A DNA stretch of 21,092 bases from Bifidobacterium breve. Its GTDB lineage: Bacteria; Actinomycetota; Actinomycetes; S36-B12. The notes beneath the pieces were generated by a model, which was given only the letters and a program-made list of their open reading frames with translations, did not search any database and was not told the DNA's origin. Below, piece by piece: positions 1 through 8,013 of this stretch (position 1 is the stretch's first letter; each line of letters begins with the position of its first letter). Both the position numbers and the translations under genes were made by a program. Where the stretch lies: positions 1-21,092 of the forward strand of contig CAMCYV010000012.1 of the NCBI GenBank assembly GCA_945885645.1. Direction: 5' to 3'.

Positions 1-389
1 CCGATCATGCCGATTGAAATTGCAAAACCCACTTTGGTGATCGTGGACAAATCCCAATTGGCTATTACATAGAAACTGGCTGCGAATCCGGTGTACTGCA
101 ATGGCAGGTAGGCGTAGGTCAAGATCCGGTAGTAGCGATCCGCTTCAAGCTGCGCGATTAAATCAGTGGGGGGATTGCGAACATCACGTCCAGAAATTAA
201 ATCAATGATCGGGACGATCCCGAGAATAAAGCTGGGGCCAATCCAAAACCAGGCCGACCAATTCGTGAGCGAATACATTCCGATCGCAATGAAAAGCAAT
301 GCGGGCATCGTGATAGCGACCAGCCACAGATAGCGCTTGGAATCACGCCAACTTTGTGTTGAGCTCGCGGAAACTGTGCCACTTGCCAT
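1..389 (-). CDS. alkB: Alkane 1-monooxygenase AlkB, N-terminal part (runs off the left edge)
   Basis: This is the first 129 residues of a membrane diiron hydroxylase that would oxidise the terminal methyl group of medium-chain alkanes, using electrons from rubredoxin. The sequence shows hydrophobic segments at about residues 20-40, 43-63 and 95-112, with the stretch NPPTDLIAQLEADRYYR at about 72-88 and YLPLQY shortly after; this combination is typical of the AlkB/XylM family just before the first histidine box. The histidine boxes themselves would lie beyond the window edge, so catalytic competence cannot be judged. The ATG at 389 is chosen because a TGA closes the frame shortly upstream and a TATGCT hexamer lies 6 bases before it. 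It follows argG on the same strand with a 92-base gap but appears to have its own promoter. A xylene monooxygenase-like relative is the main alternative. Confidence 0.82.
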   Translation of the reverse strand, partial: MASGTVSASSTQSWRDSKRYLWLVAITMPALLFIAIGMYSLTNWSAWFWIGPSFILGIVPIIDLISGRDVRNPPTDLIAQLEADRYYRILTYAYLPLQYTGFAASFYVIANWDLSTITKVGFAISIGMI

Positions 390-395
390 GGGCAA

Positions 396-401
396 AGCAT
401 A
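396..401 (-). promoter_or_regulatory. Candidate -10 element of a leaderless alkB transcript
   Basis: TATGCT on the minus strand lies exactly 6 bases before the alkB ATG, matching the TAnnnT pattern found before other genes of this window. No ribosome binding site is visible. No clear -35 element is seen. Confidence 0.5.
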
Positions 402-449
402 TAGCGATCACATGCCTATTGAAATTGGTTCACCCAGCAGATACGCCTC

Positions 450-465
450 AATTGTCCGTTATTCA
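450..465 (-). repeat. 16-base exact repeat, copy 1 (upstream of alkB)
   Basis: On the minus strand this reads TGAATAACGGACAATT. The same 16 bases occur at 16572-16587. Both copies lie just downstream of a minus-strand stop codon and upstream of another minus-strand gene. Function unknown; a shared operator or chance are both possible. Confidence 0.5.
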
Positions 466-481
466 ACCTGTAGGCAAGGGA

Positions 482-1861
482 TTAATCAGAAGATTCCGGA
501 CTCGTTGATTTATCAACGATTGCTTTCGCGCCTCCTGGTTTGAGTGTCCCCACCAAATTGACGTGGCCATCGAGTAGTTGACCTTGGCTCGCGTACAGCT
601 CAAGTTTGGCTCGAGTGTCCGCAATGTCGAGATTTCGCATAGTGAGTTGCCCAATGCGATCGGTTGGTCCGAAGGCGGCATTTTCGGTGCGCTCCATCGA
701 GAGCTTGTCCGGGTGGTAACTAAATGCTGGGCCTTCGGTTCGAATAATCGAGTAGTCGTCCCCGCGGCGAAGTCGCAGGGTGACACTTCCGGTGACAGCG
801 GAAGCGACCCAGCGCATTAGGGATTCCCTCAACATTAATGACTGGGGATCAAGCCACCGGCCTTCATAGAGAAGTCGACCAAGTCGTCGTCCTTCCGCGT
901 GATAACTGGCGATTGTGTCTTCGTTATGGATGGCACTGAGTAGTCGTTCATAGGCAATGAAAAGCAAGGCCATTCCGGGGGCTTCGTAGATCCCGCGAGA
1001 TTTCGCTTCAATGATTCGGTTCTCAATTTGGTCGGCCATGCCTAATCCGTGCCGACCACCGACCGCATTTGCGTGAAGTACTAAGTCAACCGGGGAATTA
1101 AAAGTCGTTCCATTGATACTTATTGGGCGACCTTGAACAAATTCAATGGTGACGTCTTCGGCGTCAATATGCACGGCGGAATCCCAGAACTTAACTCCCA
1201 TAATTGGATCAACAATTTCCATTGACGCGTCGAGTTGCTCGAGATCTTTTGCCTCATGGGTTGCACCCCAAATATTGGCATCCGTTGAATAGGCCTTCTC
1301 GGTGCTATCGCGATAGGGCAGTTTGCGTTCCTTGAGCCACTCACTCATTTCGTGGCGGCCACCAAGTTCGGTGACGAATTGTGCATCAAGCCACGGCTTG
1401 TACACCCTCAATTCGGGATTGGCCAGCAACCCGTAGCGGTAGAAGCGCTCGATGTCATTGCCCTTGTAGGTTGAACCGTCGCCCCAAATGTTCACGCCGT
1501 CATCGAGCATTGCCCGAACCAGAAGCGTTCCTGTTACCGCGCGGCCAAGGGGAGTGGTGTTGAAATAGGTTCGACCGCCGGCACGAATATGAAATGCCCC
1601 GCAGGCGATTGCAGCGAGACCTTCTTCAACGAGGGCTGACTTGCAGTCGACGAGTCGCGCCTGCTCCGCGCCGTATAGTCCGGCGCGGTCGGGGACTGAG
1701 TCAATGTCGGGTTCATCAGCTTGGCCCAGGTCAGCGGTATAGGTGTAGGGAATCGCACCGTGTTCACGCATCCACGCCACAGCGACCGAGGTATCGAGGC
1801 CGCCGGAGAAGGCTATTCCAACCCGTTCGCCAACGGGCAAAGATGCGAGGACTTTGGACAT
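482..1861 (-). CDS. argG: Argininosuccinate synthase, long form
   Basis: ArgG joins citrulline and aspartate with ATP to make argininosuccinate, the penultimate step of arginine synthesis, in the cytoplasm. The 459-residue protein begins with the ATP-pyrophosphatase loop AFSGGLDTS at about residues 17-25 and carries YFNTTPLGRAVTGT, NIWGDGSTYKGNDIERFYRY and GRHGLGMADQIENRIIEAKS further on. It resembles the Escherichia coli type (about 447 residues) along its whole length rather than the shorter form of about 400 residues found in many arginine clusters. The start ATG has a TAAGGT hexamer 6 bases upstream, suggesting a leaderless transcript. It follows an MDR-type oxidoreductase on the same strand after 70 bases; no other arginine gene is present, so it stands alone here. 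Confidence 0.96.
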   Translation of the reverse strand: MSKVLASLPVGERVGIAFSGGLDTSVAVAWMREHGAIPYTYTADLGQADEPDIDSVPDRAGLYGAEQARLVDCKSALVEEGLAAIACGAFHIRAGGRTYFNTTPLGRAVTGTLLVRAMLDDGVNIWGDGSTYKGNDIERFYRYGLLANPELRVYKPWLDAQFVTELGGRHEMSEWLKERKLPYRDSTEKAYSTDANIWGATHEAKDLEQLDASMEIVDPIMGVKFWDSAVHIDAEDVTIEFVQGRPISINGTTFNSPVDLVLHANAVGGRHGLGMADQIENRIIEAKSRGIYEAPGMALLFIAYERLLSAIHNEDTIASYHAEGRRLGRLLYEGRWLDPQSLMLRESLMRWVASAVTGSVTLRLRRGDDYSIIRTEGPAFSYHPDKLSMERTENAAFGPTDRIGQLTMRNLDIADTRAKLELYASQGQLLDGHVNLVGTLKPGGAKAIVDKSTSPESSD

Positions 1862-1867
1862 GGGGCA

Positions 1868-1873
1868 ACCTTA
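1868..1873 (-). promoter_or_regulatory. Candidate -10 element of leaderless argG
   Basis: TAAGGT on the minus strand ends exactly 6 bases before the argG ATG. The same spacing recurs before many genes here. The AAGG inside it could alternatively act as a weak ribosome binding site. Confidence 0.5.
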
Positions 1874-1931
1874 ACCAATGAAAACTCCGGGATCGTTATG
1901 CCGTGAGGGGAATAAGGTGTTTCGCCACGAA

Positions 1932-2951
1932 CTATGAAATCTTGAGAACCAGTTTTCCAAGGTTTTCGCCGGCAAAGAGGCGATTTAGGGTTACTGGGAA
2001 TTGCTCAATGCCACCTTCGACAATTGTTTCAGGGGCGGTGATTTTGCCTTGGGAAATCCAGGTACCCATACGACGCTGGGCAACGCTGAATTGTGATGCG
2101 TAATCAAAGACGAGAAAACCGGTCATGGTGCCTCGTTTCACCAGCAAGTTCATGTAGTTACTAGGGCCTGGGGTTATTTCGGTTGCGTTGTACTGGGAGA
2201 TCGCGCCACAAATAACGACTCGAGCGCCGAAGGATAGGTAGGCAAGATTCGCGTTGAGCATGTCACCACCAACATTGTCAAAATAGATGTCAACACCTTT
2301 GGCGCCCACTGATTTGAGTGCTTCACCCAGAAGCTTGCGAATGTTGGTCTCCTGCTTGTAGTCAATGCAGTAGTCAAACCCGAGCGTGTTCGTTACGTAG
2401 TCACACTTATCGATGCCACCGGCGATACCGATCACCGTGCATCCGTTGAGTTTTGCGATTTGTCCCACGACACTTCCCACGGCTCCTGCTGCAGCCGAAA
2501 CAACAACAACGTCACCAGCGCGTGGCTTGCCAAGTTCAAACAAACCAAAATAAGCGGTCATGCCGGTCATGCCTAATGCGCCAAGGAAATAGGAGAGCGG
2601 GGCCAGCTCTGAACTCACAATATTCACGCCGGAGCCATCGGAAATCGCCATTTCGGTCGCACCGAATGTTCCTACTACTTGGGCACCAACCGGGAACTTG
2701 GGATTCAATGATTCTGTGATGGTCCCGACGGATCCTGCCCGCATGATTGCGCCGATTTCTACCGGGGGAAGGTAGGAGGGGCGATCATCGAGCCAGCCCC
2801 GCATCGCAGGGTCAAGTGAAATGTATTCCACACGGACGCAGAATTGACCCGGTGCAAGGTCGGGTAGTTCCTCTGAATCGATTGCCCAAGTGTCCGAGTT
2901 GGGAATTCCGGTTGGGCGTTGGGCAAGGCGGATGGCGCGAAATGAAGTCAT
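1932..2951 (-). CDS. NADP-dependent MDR-family oxidoreductase (CurA/PTGR1-like)
   Basis: A zinc-independent medium-chain dehydrogenase/reductase of 339 residues that probably reduces a carbon-carbon double bond of an alpha,beta-unsaturated ketone or aldehyde with NADPH. The N-terminal GroES-like half includes EYISLDPAMRGWL at about 42-54, characteristic of the leukotriene B4 dehydrogenase/prostaglandin reductase/curcumin reductase group. The Rossmann half has the nucleotide loop AAAGAVGSVVGQIAK at about 153-167 and GVDIYFDNVGG at about 219-229. The zinc-ligand cysteine set of alcohol dehydrogenases is not seen. The natural substrate cannot be told. Upstream of the ATG there is no Shine-Dalgarno sequence; an imperfect TTACTT lies 6 bases away. 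It is divergent from the small membrane protein gene at 3036. Confidence 0.88.
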   Translation of the reverse strand: MTSFRAIRLAQRPTGIPNSDTWAIDSEELPDLAPGQFCVRVEYISLDPAMRGWLDDRPSYLPPVEIGAIMRAGSVGTITESLNPKFPVGAQVVGTFGATEMAISDGSGVNIVSSELAPLSYFLGALGMTGMTAYFGLFELGKPRAGDVVVVSAAAGAVGSVVGQIAKLNGCTVIGIAGGIDKCDYVTNTLGFDYCIDYKQETNIRKLLGEALKSVGAKGVDIYFDNVGGDMLNANLAYLSFGARVVICGAISQYNATEITPGPSNYMNLLVKRGTMTGFLVFDYASQFSVAQRRMGTWISQGKITAPETIVEGGIEQFPVTLNRLFAGENLGKLVLKIS

Positions 2952-3024
2952 GACGGTAAGTAAACCGCATGGGGTGTCATTTGACGAACGAATTACTGCT
3001 TGCGCGTGGTGTTAGCTGAGGTAA

Positions 3025-3030
3025 TAACCT
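3025..3030 (+). promoter_or_regulatory. Candidate -10 element before the small membrane protein gene
   Basis: TAACCT ends 5 bases before the ATG at 3036, close to the 6-base spacing seen elsewhere in the window. A GAGG at 3018-3021 would suit the alternative TTG start at 3030 instead. Confidence 0.35.
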
Positions 3031-3035
3031 TGATC

Positions 3036-3467
3036 ATGCCCACATTGCCCGGAGAAGTACCACCGAAGTTGTTTCCCATTTTGGGAGCGGGACGCATTGT
3101 TATCGGCGCGGGCCTAGTTTTTGCCCCTGATGGATTGGCTCGCGGTTTGGGGATTGACTCCAGCGCCGCTCAACAATCTCGTTGGCTGAGCAGGCTCACG
3201 GGCGCACGTGAGATCGCAATTGGTGTTGGAGCTATTCGAGCGTGGCGCCGCAATGAAGATCCGTCCGGTTGGATTTTGGCGCAGGCCATAAGCGATGGAA
3301 CTGACGTTGTGGCATTTGTTGTTGCGGCGGCATCGGGGAAAGTCTCGTATCGGCGGGGTATCGGAATGGCGCTTTTCGCGGCATCAGGAGCCGTGAGTGA
3401 AGCCTTGACGTTTATTGCTTTGGAGAAAAAGCGTAATCAAAGGAATCCAGCATGGAGGGATTCATGA
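3036..3467 (+). CDS. Small membrane protein of unknown function
   Basis: A 143-residue hydrophobic protein, not assigned to a characterised family. The pattern GAGRIVIGAGLVFAPDGLAR, followed by LTGAREIAIGVGAI, and two further hydrophobic stretches (around QAISDGTDVVAFVVAA and GIGMALFAASGAVSEALTF) suggest four membrane segments; the repeating GxREIxxG layout recalls DUF4267-like and other small four-helix actinobacterial membrane proteins. The start is uncertain: ATG 3036 fits a -10 hexamer at 3025-3030, TTG 3030 has GAGG 8 bases upstream, and the open frame extends to a TTG at 3000. Its stop overlaps the exonuclease start as ATGA, so the two are probably co-translated. Confidence 0.7.
   Translation: MPTLPGEVPPKLFPILGAGRIVIGAGLVFAPDGLARGLGIDSSAAQQSRWLSRLTGAREIAIGVGAIRAWRRNEDPSGWILAQAISDGTDVVAFVVAAASGKVSYRRGIGMALFAASGAVSEALTFIALEKKRNQRNPAWRDS
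3454..3459 (+). promoter_or_regulatory. Ribosome binding site deciding the exodeoxyribonuclease III start
   Basis: GGAGGG ends 4 bases before the ATG at 3464. It lies inside the two-codon-earlier reading that would begin at ATG 3452, so it favours 3464 as the true start. Confidence 0.55.
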
Positions 3468-4276
3468 GCTTTCGGGTAGTTACCGTCAATGTGAACGGCA
3501 TCCGGGCGACTGCGCGTCGGGGCGGGCTGGAGTGGCTGGCCGAGAGTGGCGCTGATGTGATCTGTTTGCAGGAAGTGCGCGCAACGACCGACCAGTTGCT
3601 GGAGGTACTTGAATCCTCCGCGCTTTCGCAATGGATAGTTAATCACGCTGCCGCTCCAGAACTTGGGCGTGCGGGGGTTGCCGTACTCTCCCGCAAGGAA
3701 CCAAGTGCTGTTCGTATAGATGTCAAGGTGGCCGACCTCGATGGACAAGGCCGCTGGCTTGAATGCGATTTTGAATCTGCCGTGGGTCCCGTTACGGTTG
3801 TTTCCACCTACATTCATTCGGGCGAAGTTGATACTCCCAAGCAGATTGCCAAATATGCATTTCTTGGCGGAGTTGATAAGCGGCTTTCAGCCTTAGCTCG
3901 CTCTGCCAAGCGCACCGGGCGTGAAGCGCTGGTGTGTGGGGATTTCAATATTGGGCATCGAGAAGTTGATATTAAGAATTGGAAAGGCAATCGAGGCAAG
4001 TCTGGGTTTTTGCTGGAGGAGCGCGCCCACTTAGACGCTTGGTTTGACGGGCCTTGGACCGATTTAGGGCGTCATCTGGGTGGAGAGGGGCCTGGTCCTT
4101 ACACCTGGTGGTCGTGGCGCGGTCGGGGATTCGACACTGATGGTGGTTGGCGGATCGACTATCAAATTGCAACCCCAGTACTCGCGGCTCGCGCTCAGTC
4201 GGCGATTGTCGGAAAAGCAGCAACCTATGACGAGCGATGGAGTGATCACGCGCCGCTGACTGTTGAGTTTCAGTAA
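3464..4276 (+). CDS. xthA: Exodeoxyribonuclease III / AP endonuclease
   Basis: A base-excision-repair nuclease of the endonuclease/exonuclease/phosphatase fold that cuts at abasic sites and removes 3' blocked ends using a divalent metal. The 270-residue protein opens with VVTVNVNGIRA (Asn of the first motif), then ICLQEVRA (metal-binding Glu), GRAGVAVLSR, VSTYIHSG, the GDFNIGH catalytic motif, IDYQIATP and the final WSDHAPL with the catalytic Asp-His pair. All signature motifs are present and the length is normal. ATG 3464 is preferred to 3452 because of the GGAGGG site and the 4-base overlap with the upstream gene's stop. The sequence does not say why it is paired with a membrane protein. 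Confidence 0.94.
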   Translation: MSFRVVTVNVNGIRATARRGGLEWLAESGADVICLQEVRATTDQLLEVLESSALSQWIVNHAAAPELGRAGVAVLSRKEPSAVRIDVKVADLDGQGRWLECDFESAVGPVTVVSTYIHSGEVDTPKQIAKYAFLGGVDKRLSALARSAKRTGREALVCGDFNIGHREVDIKNWKGNRGKSGFLLEERAHLDAWFDGPWTDLGRHLGGEGPGPYTWWSWRGRGFDTDGGWRIDYQIATPVLAARAQSAIVGKAATYDERWSDHAPLTVEFQ

Positions 4277-4351
4277 TTGATTATGGGAAGGTCGACTGGA
4301 CACAGGTATGCCCGCAAATCTTGGCCATCTGTACGGCCTCGTGCTCGGGAG

Positions 4352-4357
4352 TAGACT
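4352..4357 (+). promoter_or_regulatory. Candidate -10 element of leaderless fbiC
   Basis: TAGACT ends exactly 6 bases before the fbiC ATG. Its first three bases are also an in-frame TAG stop, so translation of this frame cannot begin further upstream. No Shine-Dalgarno sequence is properly spaced. Confidence 0.55.
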
Positions 4358-4363
4358 CTTCAC

Positions 4364-6655
4364 ATGTCCGGCATAATCACGTACTCGCCAAAAGTGTTTA
4401 TCCCTTTGACGTCCCTTTGTCGAGATCGTTGTGGATACTGCACATTTGCCAAAAGCCCGCATCGGGTTGAAAGCCCTTACCTCACCATCGAGTCGATCCT
4501 TGAAGTTGCTCGAGCGGGTGCTGCGGCCGGCTGCCATGAAGCATTGTTCACGTTAGGGGAGTACCCCGAATTTCGATACGACGAGGCACGGATTTGGCTT
4601 GATGAGCACGGATACGCCAGCACAATTGAATACCTAGCAGCCGCAGCAGCTGCGGTACTGGCCGAAACGGGACTCCTGCCTCATGCAAATGCGGGCGCCC
4701 TCGACCACGCGGATTTAACGCTTCTGCGTAGCGTCTCCCCGAGCCAAGGCATGATGATCGAGTCGCTCAACCCCGATTTAGCCGCGCACCGTGGAGCACC
4801 TGACAAAACACCTGAGCGTCGACTGGCCACATTAGATGCTGCGGGTGAACTTGCGATTCCCTTTACGACCGGAATTCTGATCGGGATAGGCGAATCCCAA
4901 GCCGACCGCGTCACGGCGTTAGAGGCCATTGCAACCTCACATGAAAAATATGGACACGTTCAAGAAGTAATCGTGCAAAATTTTGTACCAAAACTTAATA
5001 CTGAAATGCGCAATTGGCCACCATGTTCACACGATGAACTCTTGGAAACAATTCGCATTGCTCGTGAGATTCTCCCAGCGAGCATTCATTTACAGGCCCC
5101 ACCCAATTTAAGTGAGGATCTTGATTCCTTGTTGGATTCAGGGATCGATGACCTTGGTGGAATATCTCCGGTTACAGCAGATTTCGTGAATCCTGAAAAA
5201 CCGTGGCCATCCCTTGAACTTCTTCGGGAGCGAGTAGAGGCAAGTGGTCGCACTCTTGTTGCTCGGCTCACTGTCTACCCAGAGTTTGTGCGTGATGCTG
5301 ACAAATGGATTTCCCCCGAACTACATTTTTCCGTGCTGGATCGAAGTGACGCCGACGGATTCGCCCGTGATGACGTTGGTGCAACTTTCCCTGAAAAGTA
5401 TCAAGATGCCGTGAACGTGGGAACGGGCGCTGAAGTTATCCAAATTGGGCGTCGGTCAACCGCGTGGTACTCCGGAGCTGACGCTGCGCCGGCAATTCTC
5501 ATTTCCGGCAGGGCGGCTGGTCCGGCTTCCGCACACATCGCCGAGATCCTTGATGAAGCGCGTGCGGGAAACCGAATCGATGAGGCAAGCATTGCTACTT
5601 TGTTCCGCGCTCGGGGCCAAGATGTTGCCGTGATTGCTTCAACTGCCGATGAGCTACGCGAATCGGTCAATGGTGATGTTGTTACATTTGTCCGAAATCG
5701 AAACATTAATTACACGAACGTGTGTACATTTAAATGCACATTTTGTGGTTTTTCAAAAGGTCCACTCTCACTCAACCTGCGGGGTGCCCCTTATCTGCTC
5801 AGTGATTCTGAAATTGCTGATCGTGTCATTGAGGCTCATGAATTGGGCGCCACCGAGGTGTGTTTGCAAGGTGGGATACATCCAAGCTTTGACGGCGACT
5901 ACTACATAAACGTGGCGAGAGTCGTCAAAGAGGCCGTACCTTCAATGCACATTCATGGGTTCACAGCACTTGAAGTTTTTGAAGGTGCACAGCGACTCAA
6001 TGAGCCAGTTGACTCTTATCTTTCCCGGCTCAAAGAAGCAGGACTTCGTTCACTGCCCGGAACCGCGGCTGAGATTTTGTCCGATGATATTCGCTCAGTT
6101 ATTTGTCCCGATAAAATTTCCACCCAGCAATGGCTCGATGTGCACGAGGTCGCCCATTCATTAGGACTGCGCTCGAATGTCACCATCATGTTTGGAAGTA
6201 TTGAAAGACCAGAACATTGGGCCAAACATATTGTGCGCACTCGCGACTTGCAGTTACGTACGGGTGGGTTTACTGAGTTCGTGCCGCTGCCTTTCGTGCA
6301 CATGGCCGCACCCATCTATCTGAAACGGGGTGCGCGTCGCGGTCCCACGTGGCGCGAGACGGTCTTGATGCATTCAGTTGGTCGGATCGCCTACCACGGG
6401 ACTATCTCCAATATCCAGGCTTCGTGGGTGAAATTGGGCGCCCGGGGAGCACGACAACTTTTGCAGGCTGGGGTGAATGACCTCGGCGGAACATTGATGG
6501 ATGAAAACATCTCTCGGGCGGCAGGAGCAAGTCATGGGCAAGGAATCACAGATTCGCAATTCCGTGAAGTAGTCGAGCCTCTTGGTCGCACACTTGTTGA
6601 AAGAACAACACTCTACGGACGAATCGAGTCAACTTCTAACGTACCGGTGGCTTAA
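4364..6655 (+). CDS. fbiC: FO synthase, fused CofG-CofH (FbiC), coenzyme F420 biosynthesis
   Basis: A bifunctional radical-SAM enzyme that builds the deazaflavin chromophore FO of coenzyme F420 from tyrosine and 5-amino-6-ribitylaminouracil. The CofG half starts almost at the N-terminus and holds the iron-sulfur motif CRDRCGYC (Cys19, Cys23, Cys26). The CofH half begins near residue 400 and has CTFKCTFC (Cys454, Cys458, Cys461), then GATEVCLQGGIHPSFDGDYY and ending motifs NDLGGTLMDENISRAAGA. At 763 residues it lacks the N-terminal extension of roughly 70-90 residues that I recall in mycobacterial FbiC; an in-frame TAG 9 bases upstream shows this is not a start-choice error. The stop overlaps the P450 start as TAATG, implying co-translation. 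No other F420 genes are in the window. Confidence 0.96.
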   Translation: MSGIITYSPKVFIPLTSLCRDRCGYCTFAKSPHRVESPYLTIESILEVARAGAAAGCHEALFTLGEYPEFRYDEARIWLDEHGYASTIEYLAAAAAAVLAETGLLPHANAGALDHADLTLLRSVSPSQGMMIESLNPDLAAHRGAPDKTPERRLATLDAAGELAIPFTTGILIGIGESQADRVTALEAIATSHEKYGHVQEVIVQNFVPKLNTEMRNWPPCSHDELLETIRIAREILPASIHLQAPPNLSEDLDSLLDSGIDDLGGISPVTADFVNPEKPWPSLELLRERVEASGRTLVARLTVYPEFVRDADKWISPELHFSVLDRSDADGFARDDVGATFPEKYQDAVNVGTGAEVIQIGRRSTAWYSGADAAPAILISGRAAGPASAHIAEILDEARAGNRIDEASIATLFRARGQDVAVIASTADELRESVNGDVVTFVRNRNINYTNVCTFKCTFCGFSKGPLSLNLRGAPYLLSDSEIADRVIEAHELGATEVCLQGGIHPSFDGDYYINVARVVKEAVPSMHIHGFTALEVFEGAQRLNEPVDSYLSRLKEAGLRSLPGTAAEILSDDIRSVICPDKISTQQWLDVHEVAHSLGLRSNVTIMFGSIERPEHWAKHIVRTRDLQLRTGGFTEFVPLPFVHMAAPIYLKRGARRGPTWRETVLMHSVGRIAYHGTISNIQASWVKLGARGARQLLQAGVNDLGGTLMDENISRAAGASHGQGITDSQFREVVEPLGRTLVERTTLYGRIESTSNVPVA

Positions 6656-8013
6656 TGCCGGAACATTTCTTGGGGACCCCGGCCACGGCACCGGGTCCAC
6701 TCGGACCCGACATGCTCAAGGATTTTGCCTTAATCCGGCGAAATCCGCTCGAGTTCCTTTTCAAAACATGGCGCTCCTACGGAGATGTTGTTCAGTTCCC
6801 CATTCCCAAACCACCGACGTATCTGGTGAATTCACCGACAGGTGTTCGGCAGGTTTTGGTAAATAACGCTAAAAACTATGACAAGTCCACCATTCAGTAC
6901 GGAGCACTTTCGCTGGTAACCGGCAGCGGTCTGCTCACAGCAAATACCGATCTATGGCGCGAACGAAGGCCAATAATTCAACCAGCATTTCACCAGAAGG
7001 TCCTCGATAATCTGATCCCGGTGACAAATCGGGCTGCCCAGCGGATGCTGCATGACATTGAGCGTGAGGTGTCCGGCAGCGTTACTGACATTGACCAATT
7101 TATGTTGAATGCATCCCTTGAAGTTGTTGGTGAATTTCTCTTTGGTTCAGATCTGAGCGACGATGCCAACGCGATCACTGCTGCAACACTTGAGGCACTC
7201 GAGATTGTGATTAAACGGGCGCGAGTTCCATTGTCTCCACCTCAGGCGATTCCCACACCGGGGAACCGGGTTCTCAAGCGAAGTTTGCGAACCTTAGATG
7301 CTGCAGTTTCCTCCATTGTGAGATCACGGAAAGGAATGGATTCGACAGTTGACCCGAATGAAGTTTCACATCTTGTCGACCTGCTACTCGCGGCCCGGTC
7401 AGGTGGCCAGATTGATCGTGATGGTATCCGCGATGAAATAGTCACCTTCATTATTGCCGGACACGAGACGGTCGCCAGCGCGCTTTCTTGGTCAATTGCT
7501 TTGCTGGCGGCACACCCGGACAAGCAAGCCCAGGTGGCACAGGAAGCTCGAACGGCATCAGCTCTGGAACTGCATGTCAAGATGGCGCAAATGCCCTACA
7601 CCCAAGCGGTATTCAATGAAACTTTGCGTTTGTACCCGCCCGCGTGGTTGATCACTCGAAGAGCTCGTGGAGCAGACCGGATTGATGAACATGACATCCC
7701 GGCCGGAGCGCTCGTCATCATGAGTCCCGCGCTTCTGCACCGACACCCAGATATCTGGGGCAACCCAGACACCTTCGCCCCAGAACGTTTCCTAGATCCT
7801 TATCCACGCGAAAGTTTTATTCCCTTCGGCGCGGGTTTGCGTCAATGCATCGGAAAAGATTTCGCTTACGTTGAAGGGGTAATGATGTTGGCAAGCCTGT
7901 GCGAACGGCTTGAGTTTTCGTACCCGGATGGTCAGGGACTGCCTGCGAGTGATCCGCTGGTGACGATTCGTCCCGTTGGTGGAGTGAAAGTGCGCACTAC
8001 CCGCCGTGCGTGA
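6655..8013 (+). CDS. Cytochrome P450, co-translated with fbiC
   Basis: A 452-residue haem-thiolate monooxygenase without a membrane anchor. It has the oxygen-activating I-helix motif AGHET at 268-272, the K-helix ETLRLYPP (Glu322, Arg325), a PERF-type segment APERFLDP, and the haem-binding loop FGAGLRQCIG with the proximal ligand Cys398, so all core residues are intact. The long form with TxxRLYPP and FIPFGAG resembles the CYP102/CYP4-like bacterial P450s and some carotenoid or fatty-acid hydroxylases; the substrate cannot be told. No ferredoxin or reductase gene is nearby, so redox partners must be elsewhere. The ATG shares its first base with the fbiC stop. The 3' end overlaps the oppositely oriented CBS gene by 17 bases. 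Confidence 0.93.
   Translation: MPEHFLGTPATAPGPLGPDMLKDFALIRRNPLEFLFKTWRSYGDVVQFPIPKPPTYLVNSPTGVRQVLVNNAKNYDKSTIQYGALSLVTGSGLLTANTDLWRERRPIIQPAFHQKVLDNLIPVTNRAAQRMLHDIEREVSGSVTDIDQFMLNASLEVVGEFLFGSDLSDDANAITAATLEALEIVIKRARVPLSPPQAIPTPGNRVLKRSLRTLDAAVSSIVRSRKGMDSTVDPNEVSHLVDLLLAARSGGQIDRDGIRDEIVTFIIAGHETVASALSWSIALLAAHPDKQAQVAQEARTASALELHVKMAQMPYTQAVFNETLRLYPPAWLITRRARGADRIDEHDIPAGALVIMSPALLHRHPDIWGNPDTFAPERFLDPYPRESFIPFGAGLRQCIGKDFAYVEGVMMLASLCERLEFSYPDGQGLPASDPLVTIRPVGGVKVRTTRRA

Noticed and set aside
578..820. Plus-strand open frames antisense to argG, and similar ones opposite aroA, rsgA, ilvG-like and fbiC.
   Set aside because: They lie fully within well-supported genes on the other strand, have no start signals and no recognisable products.
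3000..3035. A longer N-terminus for the small membrane protein starting at TTG 3000.
   Set aside because: There is no ribosome binding site or -10 element at a useful distance, while ATG 3036 and TTG 3030 both have one.
4277..4363. A terminator after the exodeoxyribonuclease III gene.
   Set aside because: Only short complementary pieces (four-base GGCC arms) are present and there is no T run.
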